Source: Trichobilharzia szidati
Taxonomy: Eukaryota > Platyhelminthes > Trematoda > Strigeidida > Schistosomatidae
Direction: 5' to 3'
Length of the DNA stretch: 64,000 bases
Assembly (NCBI GenBank): GCA_944472155.2
Contig: OX235273.1
Location: 108,336,582-108,400,581 of the forward strand
Shown: piece after piece, positions 20,322 through 31,985 of the stretch
How the letters are laid out: every line of letters begins with the position of its first letter
Numbering within the stretch: position 1 is the first letter of the stretch
Position numbers and translations under genes: made by a program
The notes under the pieces: model-generated
What the model saw: the letters and a program-made list of their open reading frames with translations, nothing else
Told to the model about the DNA's origin: nothing
Database searches by the model: none

Positions 20322-21465
20322 TGTTTCCTTTAGTTCCTAGAGGAACATAGGGCTTCAGCCGCACGTCTCCATTGCATTTGGTTCTCCGCCAACATTTTCA
20401 GTTGGCCCCACGACTGCCCACAGGCTTTCACCTCCTCTTCACATGACCTCCTCCATGTCACCCTGGCACTGACGACCAACTCGCCGCTTCCCGTTGGAGT
20501 TCCAATTGAGTGATGGCTTGGCGTGGGATGTCACTCGATGGTTTTCTCAGACTATAACCAATTCACCTCCATTTCTTCCTGCTTATTTGTTGCACGATTG
20601 GTTCCTGCTAGGTTGGTTCGCTCCCAGGCATCTCTGTTGCTGATCTTTTCTGGCCGGTCATCTGATCTTGAGCGAAGTATTGAGCAAAGACAGCTGTTGA
20701 TGAAGGTCTGTAGTTTGTTCGAGGTGCTGTTCATGATGTGTCAAGCCTCTGATCCATATAGTAAGTAGCACTGACTTCACATTGGAGTTGAAAATCCACA
20801 TCTTATTTTTCATACTGAGTAGTGCTGTTGACCTCCACACAGACTGGAGATAAATGAAAGCTTGCCTTGCTTTCCCGATCCTCGCTTTGATATCCTCATT
20901 AGTTCCATCCACCTTTAGTTCAAACGATGCTTCTCAGCTAGGTATGTAGAGGAGGCTGCTTCTTTCAGACTTCTCCCATTTATGCTGATTGTTGTCTGTT
21001 GTTGTTGCTGCTGTTGGTGGTGTTTCCCAGGAATCTTCATCACCTACCTCTGTCTTCTCTATGTTCACTTGAAGTTCGATCTTCTCTGGATGCTTCTTCT
21101 GTCGCCAACTTGTTGCTTTTCACTTACATACCTTCCAGTTTCTGAGAAATCAGACATACATCATCGGTGAAGTCCAAATCCTCCAAGTTTTTTGTGTGGA
21201 TTCATTTTATGCCTGCCTCCTAGTCTCCCGGCCCTCTGTCTGTCACATTATCCAGTCTACCGCAATCAGGAAAATCACTGGAGATAGTAGGCAACCTTGT
21301 CTTACTCCCGTCTTCACTTCCTCTAAGGATTCCATGAGTTTCCCGTTTTGGATTACAAGGCATGATGCATTGTCGTTCAACTGTTGGATGAGATGTATAA
21401 TTGTTAGTGGCACCCCATGGTAGTAGCGAAATAGTTGCCAAATCACATCTCTCAATTGATGTATG
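20322..21465 (-). mobile_element. RTE family 1 (SR2-like) reverse transcriptase to 3' end
   Basis: The minus strand reads, from 21465 down: LTIIHLIQQLNDNASCLVIQ-type palm sequence, VKTGVRQGCLLSPVIFLIAV (fingers to palm, RQGC-LSP motif), the FADD site altered near 21155-21170, a polyglutamine-like CAA/CAG run near 21000-21020, then an ARIGKARQAFIYLQSVWRST block, and the 3' end 'gttcctctaggaactaaagg' with an ATT tail. There are several frame breaks. The 5' junction near 21465 is shared with the copy B element. Confidence 0.85.
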
Positions 21466-21714
21466 TTCCCCAATACTTTTACGAAAAATTTGCATCATTT
21501 CATCGAAATCATTGTCAAGAAAAGTATTTCCCAGGGGGGGGGGGATAGTTTATCAATTGAATCAATGCCGAATCCATCCAAATCATGATGACTGGTAAGA
21601 TGAGTCTTAAATATTCTTTGATATGAACTGGAAATCACAAGAGATTTCGCCAACTAACTTTAAAATATCTCCAGAAGCATTTTTAACAACACGGTACGGT
21701 AAGTAGTGGAAACT

Positions 21715-23222
21715 GCACCTTTCTAGATTATACATTTGCTTTCGACTCAGTACCTAGGGACATTTTGCTAAACAAGCTTACTGAAACTCAAACTGACTGT
21801 TGGGTTGTCAAGTAGCTCCATTATAATTTCTCAGGAAGAAAGCAGTACACTGGATGTCAGTCAGGGAAAGTCCTGCACTTCATTGCTTACTGAGGCTGGT
21901 GTCCCTCAAGGCGCTGTTCTTTCTCCTTTTCTGTTTTCTTTCTTCTTGCATGACTTGCCTCACTCTGATGAAATGAACTTTGTTAAGTATGCCGATGATC
22001 TAACTATTTCAATGTCTGTTAACTCCCAGCTTGACTGCACTAAGATAAAAAACTTTCTATCAGGAATTAGCAAATAGTCTTTGTCTAACGGCCTTAAACT
22101 AAATTCCTCCAAATGTCAGACTGCTAATTTCAGTTTCCGATGTAAACGAAAGTTAAATGAAGCCGTTGGTTGCTTTGACCCTTGCAAAATTGATGATACT
22201 CAAATAAAAATCAAGCCTGAAGTTAAGCATCTTAGATTAATTCTTTCTTCTGACCTATCGTGGTCTTTCCATGTCTTAGCGATTTAAAAAAAATACATTT
22301 CGTTTGACTTTTTACATTAAGAAGTTAAGACACTCAGGTATAACTCAACCACTCCTCTTACAGTTTATCAACTAATGTATTTTACCTATTCTTCTTTACT
22401 GTTCACCCTTATTCTTTCCTGGATTGCTTAAAAAAACTATATCATACTTCGTAGAACTCTGAAGACTGTCAGTAGGACGAGTGGTATCCCATTGGGCCAT
22501 ATCGTTGACACTGTCACTGATACGCACCTGATGTCATGCAACAAATTTGCTAAAAGAATTTTGTCAGACTCTGAGCATACACTACAGCACCCGCAGTTCC
22601 AACCTTGTGTCTCCTCAGGTAAAACAAGAAGTTTTTTCAGAAGAATTTATGCACGTACGTCTAAGTATAAAAATTCCACTATGCCATATTTGACTGCAAG
22701 TACTTTATGTGATGAAAATAGCGTCAGAAATGAACTAACTAATCTTCTTAGCACCACTAAATAAACCATTTCCATCACCCTTAAAGCATCAAACTTTATT
22801 GTTATTGTATTTCTTATATTAATAATCCTCTCAATTTTTTGTTTTTGTTTATTCTTTTCATAAGTGTGAACATAATTTTAAGCTGTATTATGACTGTTAA
22901 TTTTATATTTCCGCTCACTATACTTTATCAACAGAACATTAGATCCAATAATCTATAACATGCTAAAGTTTCCAAACTGAATCGACAATACCGTTTGAAA
23001 CAAACTCACTGTTATTATTATTATTATATTTGATAATCTGAATTCATGCTTCGAATATTTTTGACTTTATGTCGTAAATGTGGACAAATTTTTCCGACTA
23101 ATTTTGTTTTAATTTTTAATTTTATTTATATTTTGAGTAAATCAGATGCAATATTGTGACAAATACTGAGAATTCCATTCTGTACTATAAGTACTTTTTT
23201 GGAATAAAGTAGATTATTATTA
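21715..23222 (+). mobile_element. CR1-like retrotransposon, 5'-truncated (copy A only)
   Basis: Plus-strand frames read GVPQGAVLSPFLFSFFLHDL, then NFVKYADDLTISM with the YADD catalytic pair at 21988-21999, SNGLKLNSSKCQTANFSF, and a C-terminal frame at 22492-22764 ending NELTNLLSTTK. The element ends with the shared 3' UTR and ATT repeats at 23222. Stops at 22077 and 22285 and several frameshifts make it inactive. Copy B has no element here; flanks AAACTGC / AAACTTGC suggest a 7-8 bp target duplication. Confidence 0.85.
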
Positions 23223-23777
23223 AACTTGCTCAGAGTTTTACTCACCTTTATTAGGAAAACTGCCTTAATTATTCCCAAACATAATTAGTGTATGAGTCAT
23301 CTTCAGCAGATACATCTAATTCACCTATGAAGTGTGTTTTTTATTGGAGAGAAGAAATACTGTCTGAAAATTCACATGAAAATATCGATTAGGGAATATA
23401 TTTTAGTTTCTATAGCTATTCTGTTTATAGGAGTTAAATTGGGAAATATATGTAGGCTAACGATGTTTATAAGTTTTATGACACTGATTTATATTATAAT
23501 AAAAATGAATAGAAAACGGAAATCCTCAGATTAGAAAGAAAAATCACTTTCCTGGATAATTTCCTCAGAAGAAGAATGACATAAGAAGTAGCTTTAGGCA
23601 AGAAGAGTACCTGGAGTGTGTTATGAAAGTATTTTCTCAAATTTAGGTTGTTTCACTTCATTGAAGAGAACCTTGGTCATAGTTGAGCGTCTGTCTATAT
23701 GTTGTGAAAAATTTATATAATACTCTAATTGAAAGTGATCAACCAGTTTGAAACATACAGCAAAGCAACCGCTGACT

Positions 23778-23862
23778 CTGAGATGTGGTTAAGCGGATTA
23801 AGAACTCTACTTTCAGCCAGCGTTGGACCAGAGTTCGAATCTCACTGTACTTGCTTTAGCCT
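23778..23862 (+). repeat. tRNA-like sequence, third type
   Basis: A box-A-like TGGTTAAGCGG and, about 45 bp later, box-B-like AGTTCGAATCTC resemble a decayed class II tRNA head. The same sequence occurs in copy B near 35035-35120. Loss of pairing makes a functional tRNA unlikely. Confidence 0.5.
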
Positions 23863-23876
23863 GACCAACTTGGTAG

Positions 23877-24223
23877 TGTCGTAACTACAGAAGACAAGGG
23901 TCAGGCAACAGATCGTTTATTAAGAAAATCAACAGATATTTATAGATTTTTATGTACATTATTATTAGCGCTATTGTTAGCAGAGAAGCAACGTCTTATG
24001 ATTGGTTGTTTTCCTGCTGAAGGTTATTCTGTCAAATCTTTGTTGCCGCTTCTTAGATAGTCCGGTGAAATGTCTGCTGATCATATCCGCCCACGCAAAG
24101 TCGGCTGTGGTTGGTTGGTGAGTCAGTCTTTGTTCTTGTTTTTTCTCATGAGGAAGATTTGGGACGTAAACATTGATGTAAATTGCTGTCTACCGATTTG
24201 GCTTGCAGACAGCTCTCACCACA
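23877..24223 (-). mobile_element. Solo LTR, family L1 (copy A)
   Basis: This is the reverse-complement copy of 15966-16320, flanked by GTAG at 23873-23876 and 24224-24227. The counterpart in copy B is at 35141-35498, so the insertion predates the duplication. Confidence 0.8.
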
Positions 24224-24392
24224 GTAGTACTTCTTCTGTGTTCAGATGTGATATCTATTACTTCTTTAAAGATTGTTGTGACTATATTGACCTGGTGAAT
24301 GAGGCTTAGTTAGTCATTGGTTCAGTTGTAGAATGTTCTCCAGCCACGCATGCAATTCAAGCTCGATTCGAGGCTAGTAACCTCACGCCGTT

Positions 24393-24859
24393 CCAATGTG
24401 AAGCCAGTGCTACTATACGGATCAGAGACTTGCACTGCGCGTCATAAAGAGCATCTCAAACAAACTACAGATCTTCATTAACAATTGTCTTCGCTCAATA
24501 CTCCGCTCATGATCAGATGGCCGGCCAGAAAAGATCAGCAACAGAGATCTCTGGGAGCAAACCAACCAGGAACCGATTGTGCAACAAATAGGCAGGAAGA
24601 AATGGAGATGGATTGGCCATACTCTGAGGAGACCATCAAGTGACATCACTAGACAAGCCATTGCTCGAGTGAAACCCGAAAAGGAAGCGGCGAGTTGGTC
24701 GTTAGTGCAAGGGTGACTTGGAGGAGGTTATGTGAAGAGGAGATGAAAGCATGTGGGCAAACGTGGAGCCAGGTGAAGACTCTAGCAGAGAACCAAACGC
24801 AATGGAGACGCACGGCTGAAGCCCTGTGTTCCTCTAGGAATTAAAGGAAAAAATAATAA
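24393..24859 (+). mobile_element. RTE family 1 (SR2-like) insertion with 15-bp TSD
   Basis: The 467-bp 5'-truncated element begins in 'ccaatgtgaagccagtgcta', contains the family 1 3' coding end in broken frame (ITTCLRSILRS, RKKWRWIGHTLRRPSS-like), and ends in AATAATAA. It is flanked by TAACCTCACGCCGTT at 24378-24392 and 24860-24874. Copy B keeps the single uninterrupted site near 35655. Confidence 0.93.
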
Positions 24860-24966
24860 TAACCTCACGCCGTTAAATCAACACCACATTGTTACTGAAA
24901 CTTCACATTTGAAGCTTGAAGTTCTATGTTCCAATGAGGCCGTAAAAGAATGAATAAAAGGAAACG

Positions 24967-25729
24967 GGCGAAGTTCAACAATAGCGTCCCAGGAGTGTGA
25001 ACGCTCCAATGACCTTGAACGCATGCTAGTCGTTGGCTAACAGCATCTGTCATTATCATATCTGAAATATCAACGCTATTCACCAACTTAGTAGGAAATT
25101 TTACCCAGATCACGTTTTTAAGTACTGTTTGGACAATGTGTTAATAGCTCGTTAGGGTTAGGATTAGGGTTATAATTAGCATTAGGGTTAGAATTACAGT
25201 TTGAATAAGGATTGTGATTAGGGTGATGATTAAGGTTAGGTTTATTGTTAGGGTCAGGATTAAGCTTGTGGTTACGATTAGGGATAGATTTACAGTTGAT
25301 GTCATTTATTTTAATTTGTTTCATTATCCAAGTTTTCCTGGTTAGTAGTCGTCTATCCTCTTGCTGAAAACCATAATAATTCAACCGAGGGCTTTTTTGG
25401 GAAAACTGCAAGCAAATGTGTTGCACCAATACATTACACGTTTCCGATAAGCTACGTCGAGATTCACAAAAACAGTTTATCTGTAGTCATCTCGGTGAAT
25501 ACATGTACAGAAACTAGTCTAACTTAGCAACTGATACTCCTCATTATAACTAGGACGTATTTTTAAGCCATGTCAGAGAAAGATAACCTGTTTAATGCGT
25601 TTCAAGCATTTTCTTGTCAATACACATCAATTTTTGAGCTAACATTCCTCATTTTTATGATTGGTCAGCTGAAGGTCACTCATGCGTTCGCACTCTTGGG
25701 ACGCTATTCTTCAACTTTGCCAGGAAACG
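24967..25729. repeat. Copy A-only block bounded by GGAAACG
   Basis: GGAAACG occurs at 24960-24966 and 25723-25729; copy B has one GGAAACG at 35753-35759 joining exactly the same flanks. This is either an insertion in A with a 7-bp duplication or a repeat-mediated deletion in B. Confidence 0.75.
25139..25285 (+). repeat. Degenerate interstitial telomere-like repeat
   Basis: A run of TTAGGG-related units (GTTAGGGTTAGGATTAGGGT, then GATTAGGG, GTTAGGG, GATTAAGG variants) extends for nearly 150 bp. Read antisense it gives an Asn-Pro-rich frame that is not a gene. TTAGGG is the known telomere unit in schistosomes. Confidence 0.85.
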
Positions 25730-26234
25730 TTTTGAAAAGAGTATATTACATCTTTCTTTTTCCATGGCATCAAAGTTTCTTGTTCCATATCTTTTCTGGC
25801 TAGCTGACCGTTTCATTTTCAATAAGGAAGAAAGGCAGCTGAGATTGCTTATAGTTGCTTACTTTTACTACCTTTTGTTTTGTAATTTTGACTAAGGTTT
25901 TTCGCTTAACTGACCATCCATAACAGTCAGTCAACTGTGAAACAGACTGGTCAATTTTCTGTCTACAAAGATTTGTTGGTTGTTTGTAGGTGTGCTATAC
26001 CCTTAATACCCTTAATTTTCTTAGCAACAAAATGAATATTCCAAAGATTTGTCATTAGAATTATAAATTTTAGTTAACAAATTATGTAATGTAGAAAGCA
26101 TTAATCGGATAGAAACTAAAATAAAATTTAATTCAATTTTTCCCGTCAATTGATTGGACCGAAGTGGTTGTTCTCAGGTTGGCATGTCGGCTTCTTGCGC
26201 ACAGGCTTCGACGATATTTGGACATGCAATCAGA

Positions 26235-26450
26235 TGTTAATTGGTAGATGGTGACTAGCAGTGGAATCCAGGATGCGCATTTCCTCCTATTCTGGACCCA
26301 TCAGCTGGCGTTTGAAACTGGCCACTGTGTCGAGTCTCGGTGGGAACATCATCACTCACTGATGAGTGCAGGTAAATCCGGCCGACGAGTCCAAAATAGG
26401 ACGAAATGCACATCCTGGATCCCAATGCTAGTCACCACCCACCAATTAAC
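26235..26450. repeat. Fold-back element, second family (copy A)
   Basis: The ends 'gttaattggtagatggtgac' and 'gtcaccacccaccaattaac' form inverted repeats of about 60 bp ('tagcagtggaatccaggatg' inside). The centre has a weak box-B-like GTCGAGTCTCGG. Other copies are at 36202-36417 and 39288-39508. Confidence 0.75.
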
Positions 26451-26814
26451 TTCGAAAATAAAATTTTTAGAATTGTAAGTTTAAGATAACAAATTTCGTC
26501 AACCAGTTAGAAACTGCAATAAGCAAGTTGAGGGATGCAATCTAATTCATGACGGAGTTGAATAGAGCTCAGAAAACGTTCTAGTACTAAAGAACAAAAT
26601 TGGTTAACCAAAATTCAAGCGTAAGAAGTACCCTAGAATCATGTAGAATATTCCCAACAAGGTCAGACCGTAAACTCTGTCCAAAAGAATCACACAGTAG
26701 AAATTCACACAGACACTCCAGTGTCAGAATAACCTTGATTCACTCAAACAAAATCACATTGTAAAACAACACATTATCAATGTGTCGCACAACGCCAAAT
26801 AAAAGTTCCTTATT

Positions 26815-27280
26815 GATTTGTTTATTAAGTATATCACACAGTGAAACAATATTATTTACTAAATGTTGACGTTTGAAACACAATTTATTGCTGTTCATAA
26901 TCACACCAACTATAACTACATTGCTTCGAAACTTTCGTTTTCTAGTTGTCTTTATTCTTTCCTATTCGTCGTAGGGGTAGTAGAATTCTCCAGATGTCTG
27001 AGTGAACAGGTGTTGAATCATTCCTGTTTCATATGTGTGCAGATGATTCGATAAATAGAGCTTCAGTCGGTTATCGATCTCTCCCTCCAACCTGTTACAT
27101 TAGATTTTAAATCTTTTATCTTATTCCATCCATTCTATTGTATGGTTGTTTGTTGTAAGTGCATGTAGTGCTATAGAGATGAATTATTCTCCAGATTTCC
27201 CATCTTATTTTACACATATATTGATAAACACTAGCATTAAAACTAGACATTCAACTAGGAAAAAGACAAATCGTAAGAAT
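26815..27280 (-). mobile_element. Penelope-like element fragment (copy A)
   Basis: It shares its end with the Penelope-like element at 33100: 'gtttattaagtatatcacac', 'agtgaaacaatatta', 'cacaatttattgctgttcat', then decayed sequence equivalent to the GIY-YIG region ('gattcgataaatagagcttc', 'ctccctccaacctgttacat'). Confidence 0.65.
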
Positions 27281-27779
27281 TAGGTCACTGTGTGATTTGT
27301 AAACGTCAGAACAATGATAAACATTGTCGGGGATTAATGGATAAAAATTACACAGGTGAAACATCCAAATAAGCATAAATATTGTGATCCGATTGCTGAA
27401 GAGGCATTTCCCAAGACGGCATTCCTTTACAGAGGCTAAAAGGAATTTTATCAGCTACAATTGTGAATTTATGTCCTCTATGAACAGCAAAACCTTTTTT
27501 CTTATAGTCTTCAAGCGTTTGTCTATTGGAATTATTTTAGCGATTCAAATCGAAACTACTGATAAAGATTTAAGTAGTGTTCCGCTTAAATTTCTAATTC
27601 TTTGAGTTTTGAGGAGACCAATTAGTGAGTAAAAGAATGTTCTTTTCGATGACTTCTTCTTTGAGAGGTTCTACAGTTTATATTCAAAATAACTAAGGAC
27701 TTATTGTTATGAATGAAATTAAATGGTTACGCTTTAAAAGCATCGGTAAGTGATAATACGTCTCACTATGTCATTATTA

Positions 27780-28280
27780 TATTATTATTATTGTTCCCTT
27801 GGGTTCCTAGTGGAACAGAGGGCTTCAACTGCACGTCTCCACTTGCTTCTGTCTTCTGCTGTACTTTTCACTTGCGTCCATGTTATTCCATACTGTTTCA
27901 GCTCCTCTTCACACGATCTCCTCCATGTCACCCTTGGACGTCCCACTCGCTGCTTCCCTTTCGGGTTCCACTCGAGGGCTTGACGCGCGATGTCACTCAA
28001 CGGCCTCCTCAGCGAGTGTCCAATCCATCTCCACTTCCTCCTGCATATTTGTTGGGCGATTGGTTCCTGTTTCGTTTGTTCCCATAGCTTCTTGTTTGTG
28101 ATTCTTTCCGGCCATCTGATCTTCAGTATGGAGCCAAGACAGTTGTTGATAAAGGTCTGCAACAGGCTGTTGAAGATATTCTTGGTGACCCGCCAAGTTT
28201 CTGATCCGTAAAGCAAAATTGACTTCACGTTTGTATTGAAAATCCGAATTTTGTTGTTGATGGTGAGTGACGAAGATTAC
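27780..28280 (-). mobile_element. RTE family 1 (SR2-like) 3' end, runs into gap
   Basis: This is the cleanest family 1 C-terminus. The minus-strand frame at 27788-28228 reads MKSILLYGSETWRVTKNIFN, LLQTFINNCLGSILKIRWPE, RRKWRWIGHSLRRPLSDIAR, then RVGRPRVTWRRSCEEELKQY and EALCSTRNPREQ. The ATT tail is at 27772-27793. The 5' side is lost in the N run. A single long open frame suggests a comparatively young copy. Confidence 0.85.
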
Positions 28281-28777
28281 NNNNNNNNNNNNNNNNNNNN
28301 NNNNNNNNNNNNNNNNNNNNNNNNNNNNNNNNNNNNNNNNNNNNNNNNNNNNNNNNNNNNNNNNNNNNNNNNNNNNNNNNNNNNNNNNNNNNNNNNNNNN
28401 NNNNNNNNNNNNNNNNNNNNNNNNNNNNNNNNNNNNNNNNNNNNNNNNNNNNNNNNNNNNNNNNNNNNNNNNNNNNNNNNNNNNNNNNNNNNNNNNNNNN
28501 NNNNNNNNNNNNNNNNNNNNNNNNNNNNNNNNNNNNNNNNNNNNNNNNNNNNNNNNNNNNNNNNNNNNNNNNNNNNNNNNNNNNNNNNNNNNNNNNNNNN
28601 NNNNNNNNNNNNNNNNNNNNNNNNNNNNNNNNNNNNNNNNNNNNNNNNNNNNNNNNNNNNNNNNNNNNNNNNNNNNNNNNNNNNNNNNNNNNNNNNNNNN
28701 NNNNNNNNNNNNNNNNNNNNNNNNNNNNNNNNNNNNNNNNNNNNNNNNNNNNNNNNNNNNNNNNNNNNNNNNNNNNN
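28281..28777. other. Assembly gap (497 N)
   Basis: Unresolved bases fall between an SR2-like element and the start of duplication copy B, so the duplication junction is not visible. Long X-filled frames here are artefacts. Confidence 0.99.
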
Positions 28778-29870
28778 GTTAGCTAGCTATCCCCATTTCT
28801 ATTCAATTTCATTGTAGATATGTACTAATGGAATTAACCCTAACTGCTGCTGACTTCAGCGACTCAGGGATTGACTTGTTATCACCAGGGAATAATGGTC
28901 TTGTTGACTTAAAATATGCAGATGATATAGTCCTACCTCCTAGGTGAAGACGCTGATAAAATGCAGCAGAGTCTTCTGAACACCTTGACAGGCAACAATC
29001 TGAGAATGTTTGGCATGCGATTCACTCCCGCCAAAATGTAAGGTGATGCTACAGAACTGGACTGGACTACATTGACTCCTAACTTAGTAATAGGGAGTGA
29101 AGTGGCTGGTGGAGCGTGTACGCCGTCTCTGGCGTAGATGTGATATCCGACTGACTGTTGACCAAAAGGCGTGTGTACTGCTCAGCAGTCCGCTCCGTCC
29201 TCCTTTATGGCTGTGAGACATGCTGGCCATTGAGAGTGGAAGACATGAAAAGGCTAGCTGTCTTTGATCATAGGTGTCTGCGTTCTATTTCCTGTGTGAA
29301 GTGGTATAATAAGGTGTACAATGTTGAGGTTAGCCGTCGAGTGCTAGGTAAGGCGGGGAAATCAATCGACGAGGCTGTGAAGCTACATCGACTGAGATGG
29401 TTAGAACATGCGTTATACATGCCTAAGCATCGCTTTCCTCGACGGTTGATTTCAGTTGACATGTGATCAGGTTGGAAAAGACCCAGTGATGGTCAAACTA
29501 AAACTATCATGGCTTCATCAGTCAATGAGATCCACAAAAGTTAGTTTAAGCCAGCCACGTAGGAAGGTGTAGACTGCCTGGCTGGTTGGGGTCCTCGTGA
29601 CGGTAGATACCAATAGCTGGAGAAAATCGGTGATATGGCTCAAAATCGTTCTCAATGGCTAGCGCAAATGCATCCACTCCTTGTGACTTATAATTTCCAA
29701 TGAAACTATATTGTTTTTCGTTATTATTATTCCTTTCGTCTCATGTCCCTGTTTACTGTCTCTATTATGCATTTGTTGTACTTTCTTCTCTTGCTTTGTA
29801 TGCTACAAGGAGGGAGTGTGTCTACTTGAACTGGTGCACATTAGTGCAAAGTTCTATGTTGAAACCAGCC
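28778..29870 (+). mobile_element. RTE family 2 3' half (copy B)
   Basis: The plus-strand frame at 29158-29466 reads RVYCSAVRSVLLYGCET, PLRVEDMKRLAVFDHRCLRS, WYNKVYNVEVSRRVLGKAGK, SIDEAVKLHRLRWLEHALYM. An upstream YADDIVL remnant is near 28916-28936. The element ends near 29870 with 'gtgcaaagttctatgttgaa'. Confidence 0.8.
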
Positions 29871-29879
29871 AGTCAGCTG

Positions 29880-30165
29880 CACGACTGTCCATAAACTTTG
29901 ATCTCCCCACACGATCTCTCCCATGTTACCCTCGTACCCACGCTGAGCTCATTCTTTGCATATAGGTTCCACTTAAATGCTAGCCTGGTGCATGGTGTCA
30001 TTCAACAGTCTTCTCAGTGTATGCTCAATCTTCCTTCAGTATATTCGCTGAATGATAGGTTGTTGCTAGTTGGTTAGGCGTCAGAGTTCTTTGTTACACG
30101 TATCTTTTCTGGCTAGTTGGCCATCTTATCTTCAGTATCTTTCGTGGAAGTGCCATTGGAAAATT
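29880..30165 (-). mobile_element. Decayed RTE family 1 3' region (copy B)
   Basis: Counterpart of 19545-19835 with the same decayed landmarks ('cgatctctcccatgttaccc', 'gtcattcaacagtcttctca'). Confidence 0.6.
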
Positions 30166-30259
30166 GTAAATTACCCTGCATCTCGGAAATATTTTGCAAG
30201 AACTCGATGTAAACATTTTTGTATTTTGTAGTAATTTCTATGAACTAATTCAGTTGTAT

Positions 30260-30616
30260 TCTAACGATAGAAGACAAGGGTCAGGCAACAGATCGTTTAT
30301 TGAGAAAATCAACAGATATTTATAGATTTTTATGTACATTATTATTAGCGTTATTGTTAGCAGAGAAGCGACGTCTTCTGATTGGTTGTTTTCCTGCTGA
30401 AGGTTATTCTGTCATCTGTTTGCTGTCGTTTCTTAGACAGTCCGATGGCGTATCTGCGAATCGTATCCGCCAACGTTAAGTCTGTTGTGATTGGTTGTTG
30501 AGTTCTTCGGGGTAAGTCTTTGTCCTTGTTTTTTTTCTAATGACCAAGATTTGGGACGTAAACACTGACGTAAATTTCTGTCTACCGATTTTGGCTTTCA
30601 GACAGCTCTCACCACA
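30260..30616 (-). mobile_element. Solo LTR, family L1, GTAT duplication
   Basis: This is a full-length reverse-complement LTR flanked by GTAT at 30256-30259 and 30617-30620, including the CCAAT-type 'gattggttg' motifs and the TATA-like segment. Copy A retains only a 17-bp stub of it at 19931. Confidence 0.8.
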
Positions 30617-30694
30617 GTATGATTCTTACAATTACTGATAGTAATGGTGTGTAAATGAAATCAAATGTATTTTTGAATATCCCCATAATATATT

Positions 30695-30870
30695 GAGAAC
30701 AAGAATAATTACATATGATCAGTTGTTTTCAATAAATGTCTCTTCTTCAGGCTCTAGAATTATAAATCTATTGATTTTAGCATACGGGAGGTATTAACAG
30801 CAAATTACATGTATATATCAGGAAGTGTATTGCACAACAAGTACAAGATGGAACAGTTTTACTTATATCA
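30695..30870 (+). repeat. Isolated Penelope-like terminal repeat
   Basis: 'cagttgttttcaataaatgt', 'cttcttcaggctctagaatt' and 'ggaagtgtattgcacaacaa' match the terminal inverted repeat of the element at 8551-9907 in the same order. Confidence 0.65.
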
Positions 30871-30904
30871 ATATTAATTTCCCTTCTGATCCTTCCTCTC
30901 TGAC

Positions 30905-31440
30905 TGATTGGTTTCAACATAGAACATTGCACAGTAGTTCAGCTGTTGGAGTTGTCACACTTCATGTAACACACAAAGCAGGAGAAGAGAGTAAAGAGAG
31001 ATTTAGAAAGAGAAGTGTGAATGAAGGAAAAACTATAGTAATATGCAAGAACAGTCAAGTTCTATTGAGTGTGACAAATCATAAAGAGTGAATGCATCTG
31101 CGCTAGCCATTGAGGACGATTTTGAGCCATATCACCAACTGTCTCCAACCTTCATTGGTTCTTACCATCCAGAGGACCTCAACTAGTCAGGAAGTCTACA
31201 CCTCCCTCAAGCTACCTTAAGCTAACTTTTAAACATTTGATTGACTGATAAAGCCGTGTTTTGGTTTGACCACCACTACGTCTTTTTCAACCTGATCCTT
31301 TGTCAACTGAGATTGGCCGTCGAGGTAGGCAATGGATGGCTTGGCATGCGTGACAAATTTCCTAACCCACTCAGTCCATGTAGCTTCACAACCTTCTCGA
31401 TCGATTTCCCCTCCTTACCTAGCACTCGACACGCAGTCAT
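30905..31440 (-). mobile_element. RTE family 2 3' portion
   Basis: On the minus strand the 3' UTR ('gcaatgttctatgttgaaac' at its end) precedes, toward higher coordinates, decayed coding pieces equivalent to the HRLPRR and VKLHRLRW blocks. No intact frame. Confidence 0.65.
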
Positions 31441-31445
31441 TATCC

Positions 31446-31708
31446 TGTAGCGTGATGCAGATTATGATAGGGATCGTCAAAAATTGAAATCAACATTTTA
31501 CGTCAATGACTACTGAGTTTACGTTATGGACATGAAATAACCGCATTGGACAATTTGTTTAGCCTTGGGCTATTTGTCAACCAATCAGAACAGTCTATTC
31601 TCCCCCTTGACCTAGTCGAAATTTAATGTGGCTAAGAATGTATAAATATGAAGTGTTTTTTCGCCTAGTAAAGGTCTGTTACCGAGTCTTTTATCTTCTC
31701 CCGTCACA
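31446..31708 (+). mobile_element. Candidate solo LTR of a second family
   Basis: A segment of about 263 bp starts TGTAGCGTGATG and ends CTCCCGTCACA, with a CCAATCAG motif, a TATA-like GTATAAATATG near 31648 and a T-rich end, the layout seen in LTR family L1. No matching target duplication is seen, and there is no second copy in the window, so the boundaries are tentative. Confidence 0.45.
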
Positions 31709-31985
31709 ATACTTATATATAAAGAATCTGAGAATAATGCGAGAAGACCAAGTGTAGTGGTGATATGCTGTTGAAACCCTGTGTTCCTCTAGAAATGCGA
31801 GGAATCAATGATACAATAGTTATTTTGACTCCATGAACAAAGATTCAGTGATAAGTTTGTCTTCCTAATTTCCCATAATTATTAGACTACAGCTTTCTTC
31901 ATTCAAGATTAGATGCTGACCTACACTTTTTAAGCTAACTTTTTAAGCTGAAGGTTTTCATTCAAACATTTATGCCATTCGGCTC

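Larger units (their letters stand above)
18388..27769 (+). repeat. Tandem duplication, copy A
   Basis: This block aligns in order with 28778-37668: shared RTE 3' half (18388-19530), shared decayed SR2 (19545-19835), shared SR2 reverse transcriptase (20469-21465) with the same 5' junction, shared AT-rich unique sequence (23225-23770), the same LTR insertion (23877-24223), fold-back (26235-26450), Penelope fragment (26815-27280), and the same end 'gataatacgtctcactat'. Copies differ by many substitutions and by several insertions or deletions noted separately. Confidence 0.85.

Noticed and set aside
23334..23534. 66-residue hydrophobic frame
   Set aside because: The duplicated counterpart near 34565-34800 does not keep the frame, so it is probably chance in AT-rich DNA.
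23778..23862. A class II tRNA gene
   Set aside because: Stem pairing is poor and the copy in the duplication has further changes.
25118..25429. Asn/Pro-rich minus-strand frame (PNPNPNP)
   Set aside because: It is a translation of the degenerate TTAGGG-type repeat and not a protein gene.
27713..28211. Plus-strand frames overlapping at 27.7-28.2 kb
   Set aside because: They are shadows of the antisense SR2-like C-terminus, which has the recognisable protein sequence.
28236..28817. Long frames across N runs (also 54768-55283)
   Set aside because: They consist of unknown bases in assembly gaps.
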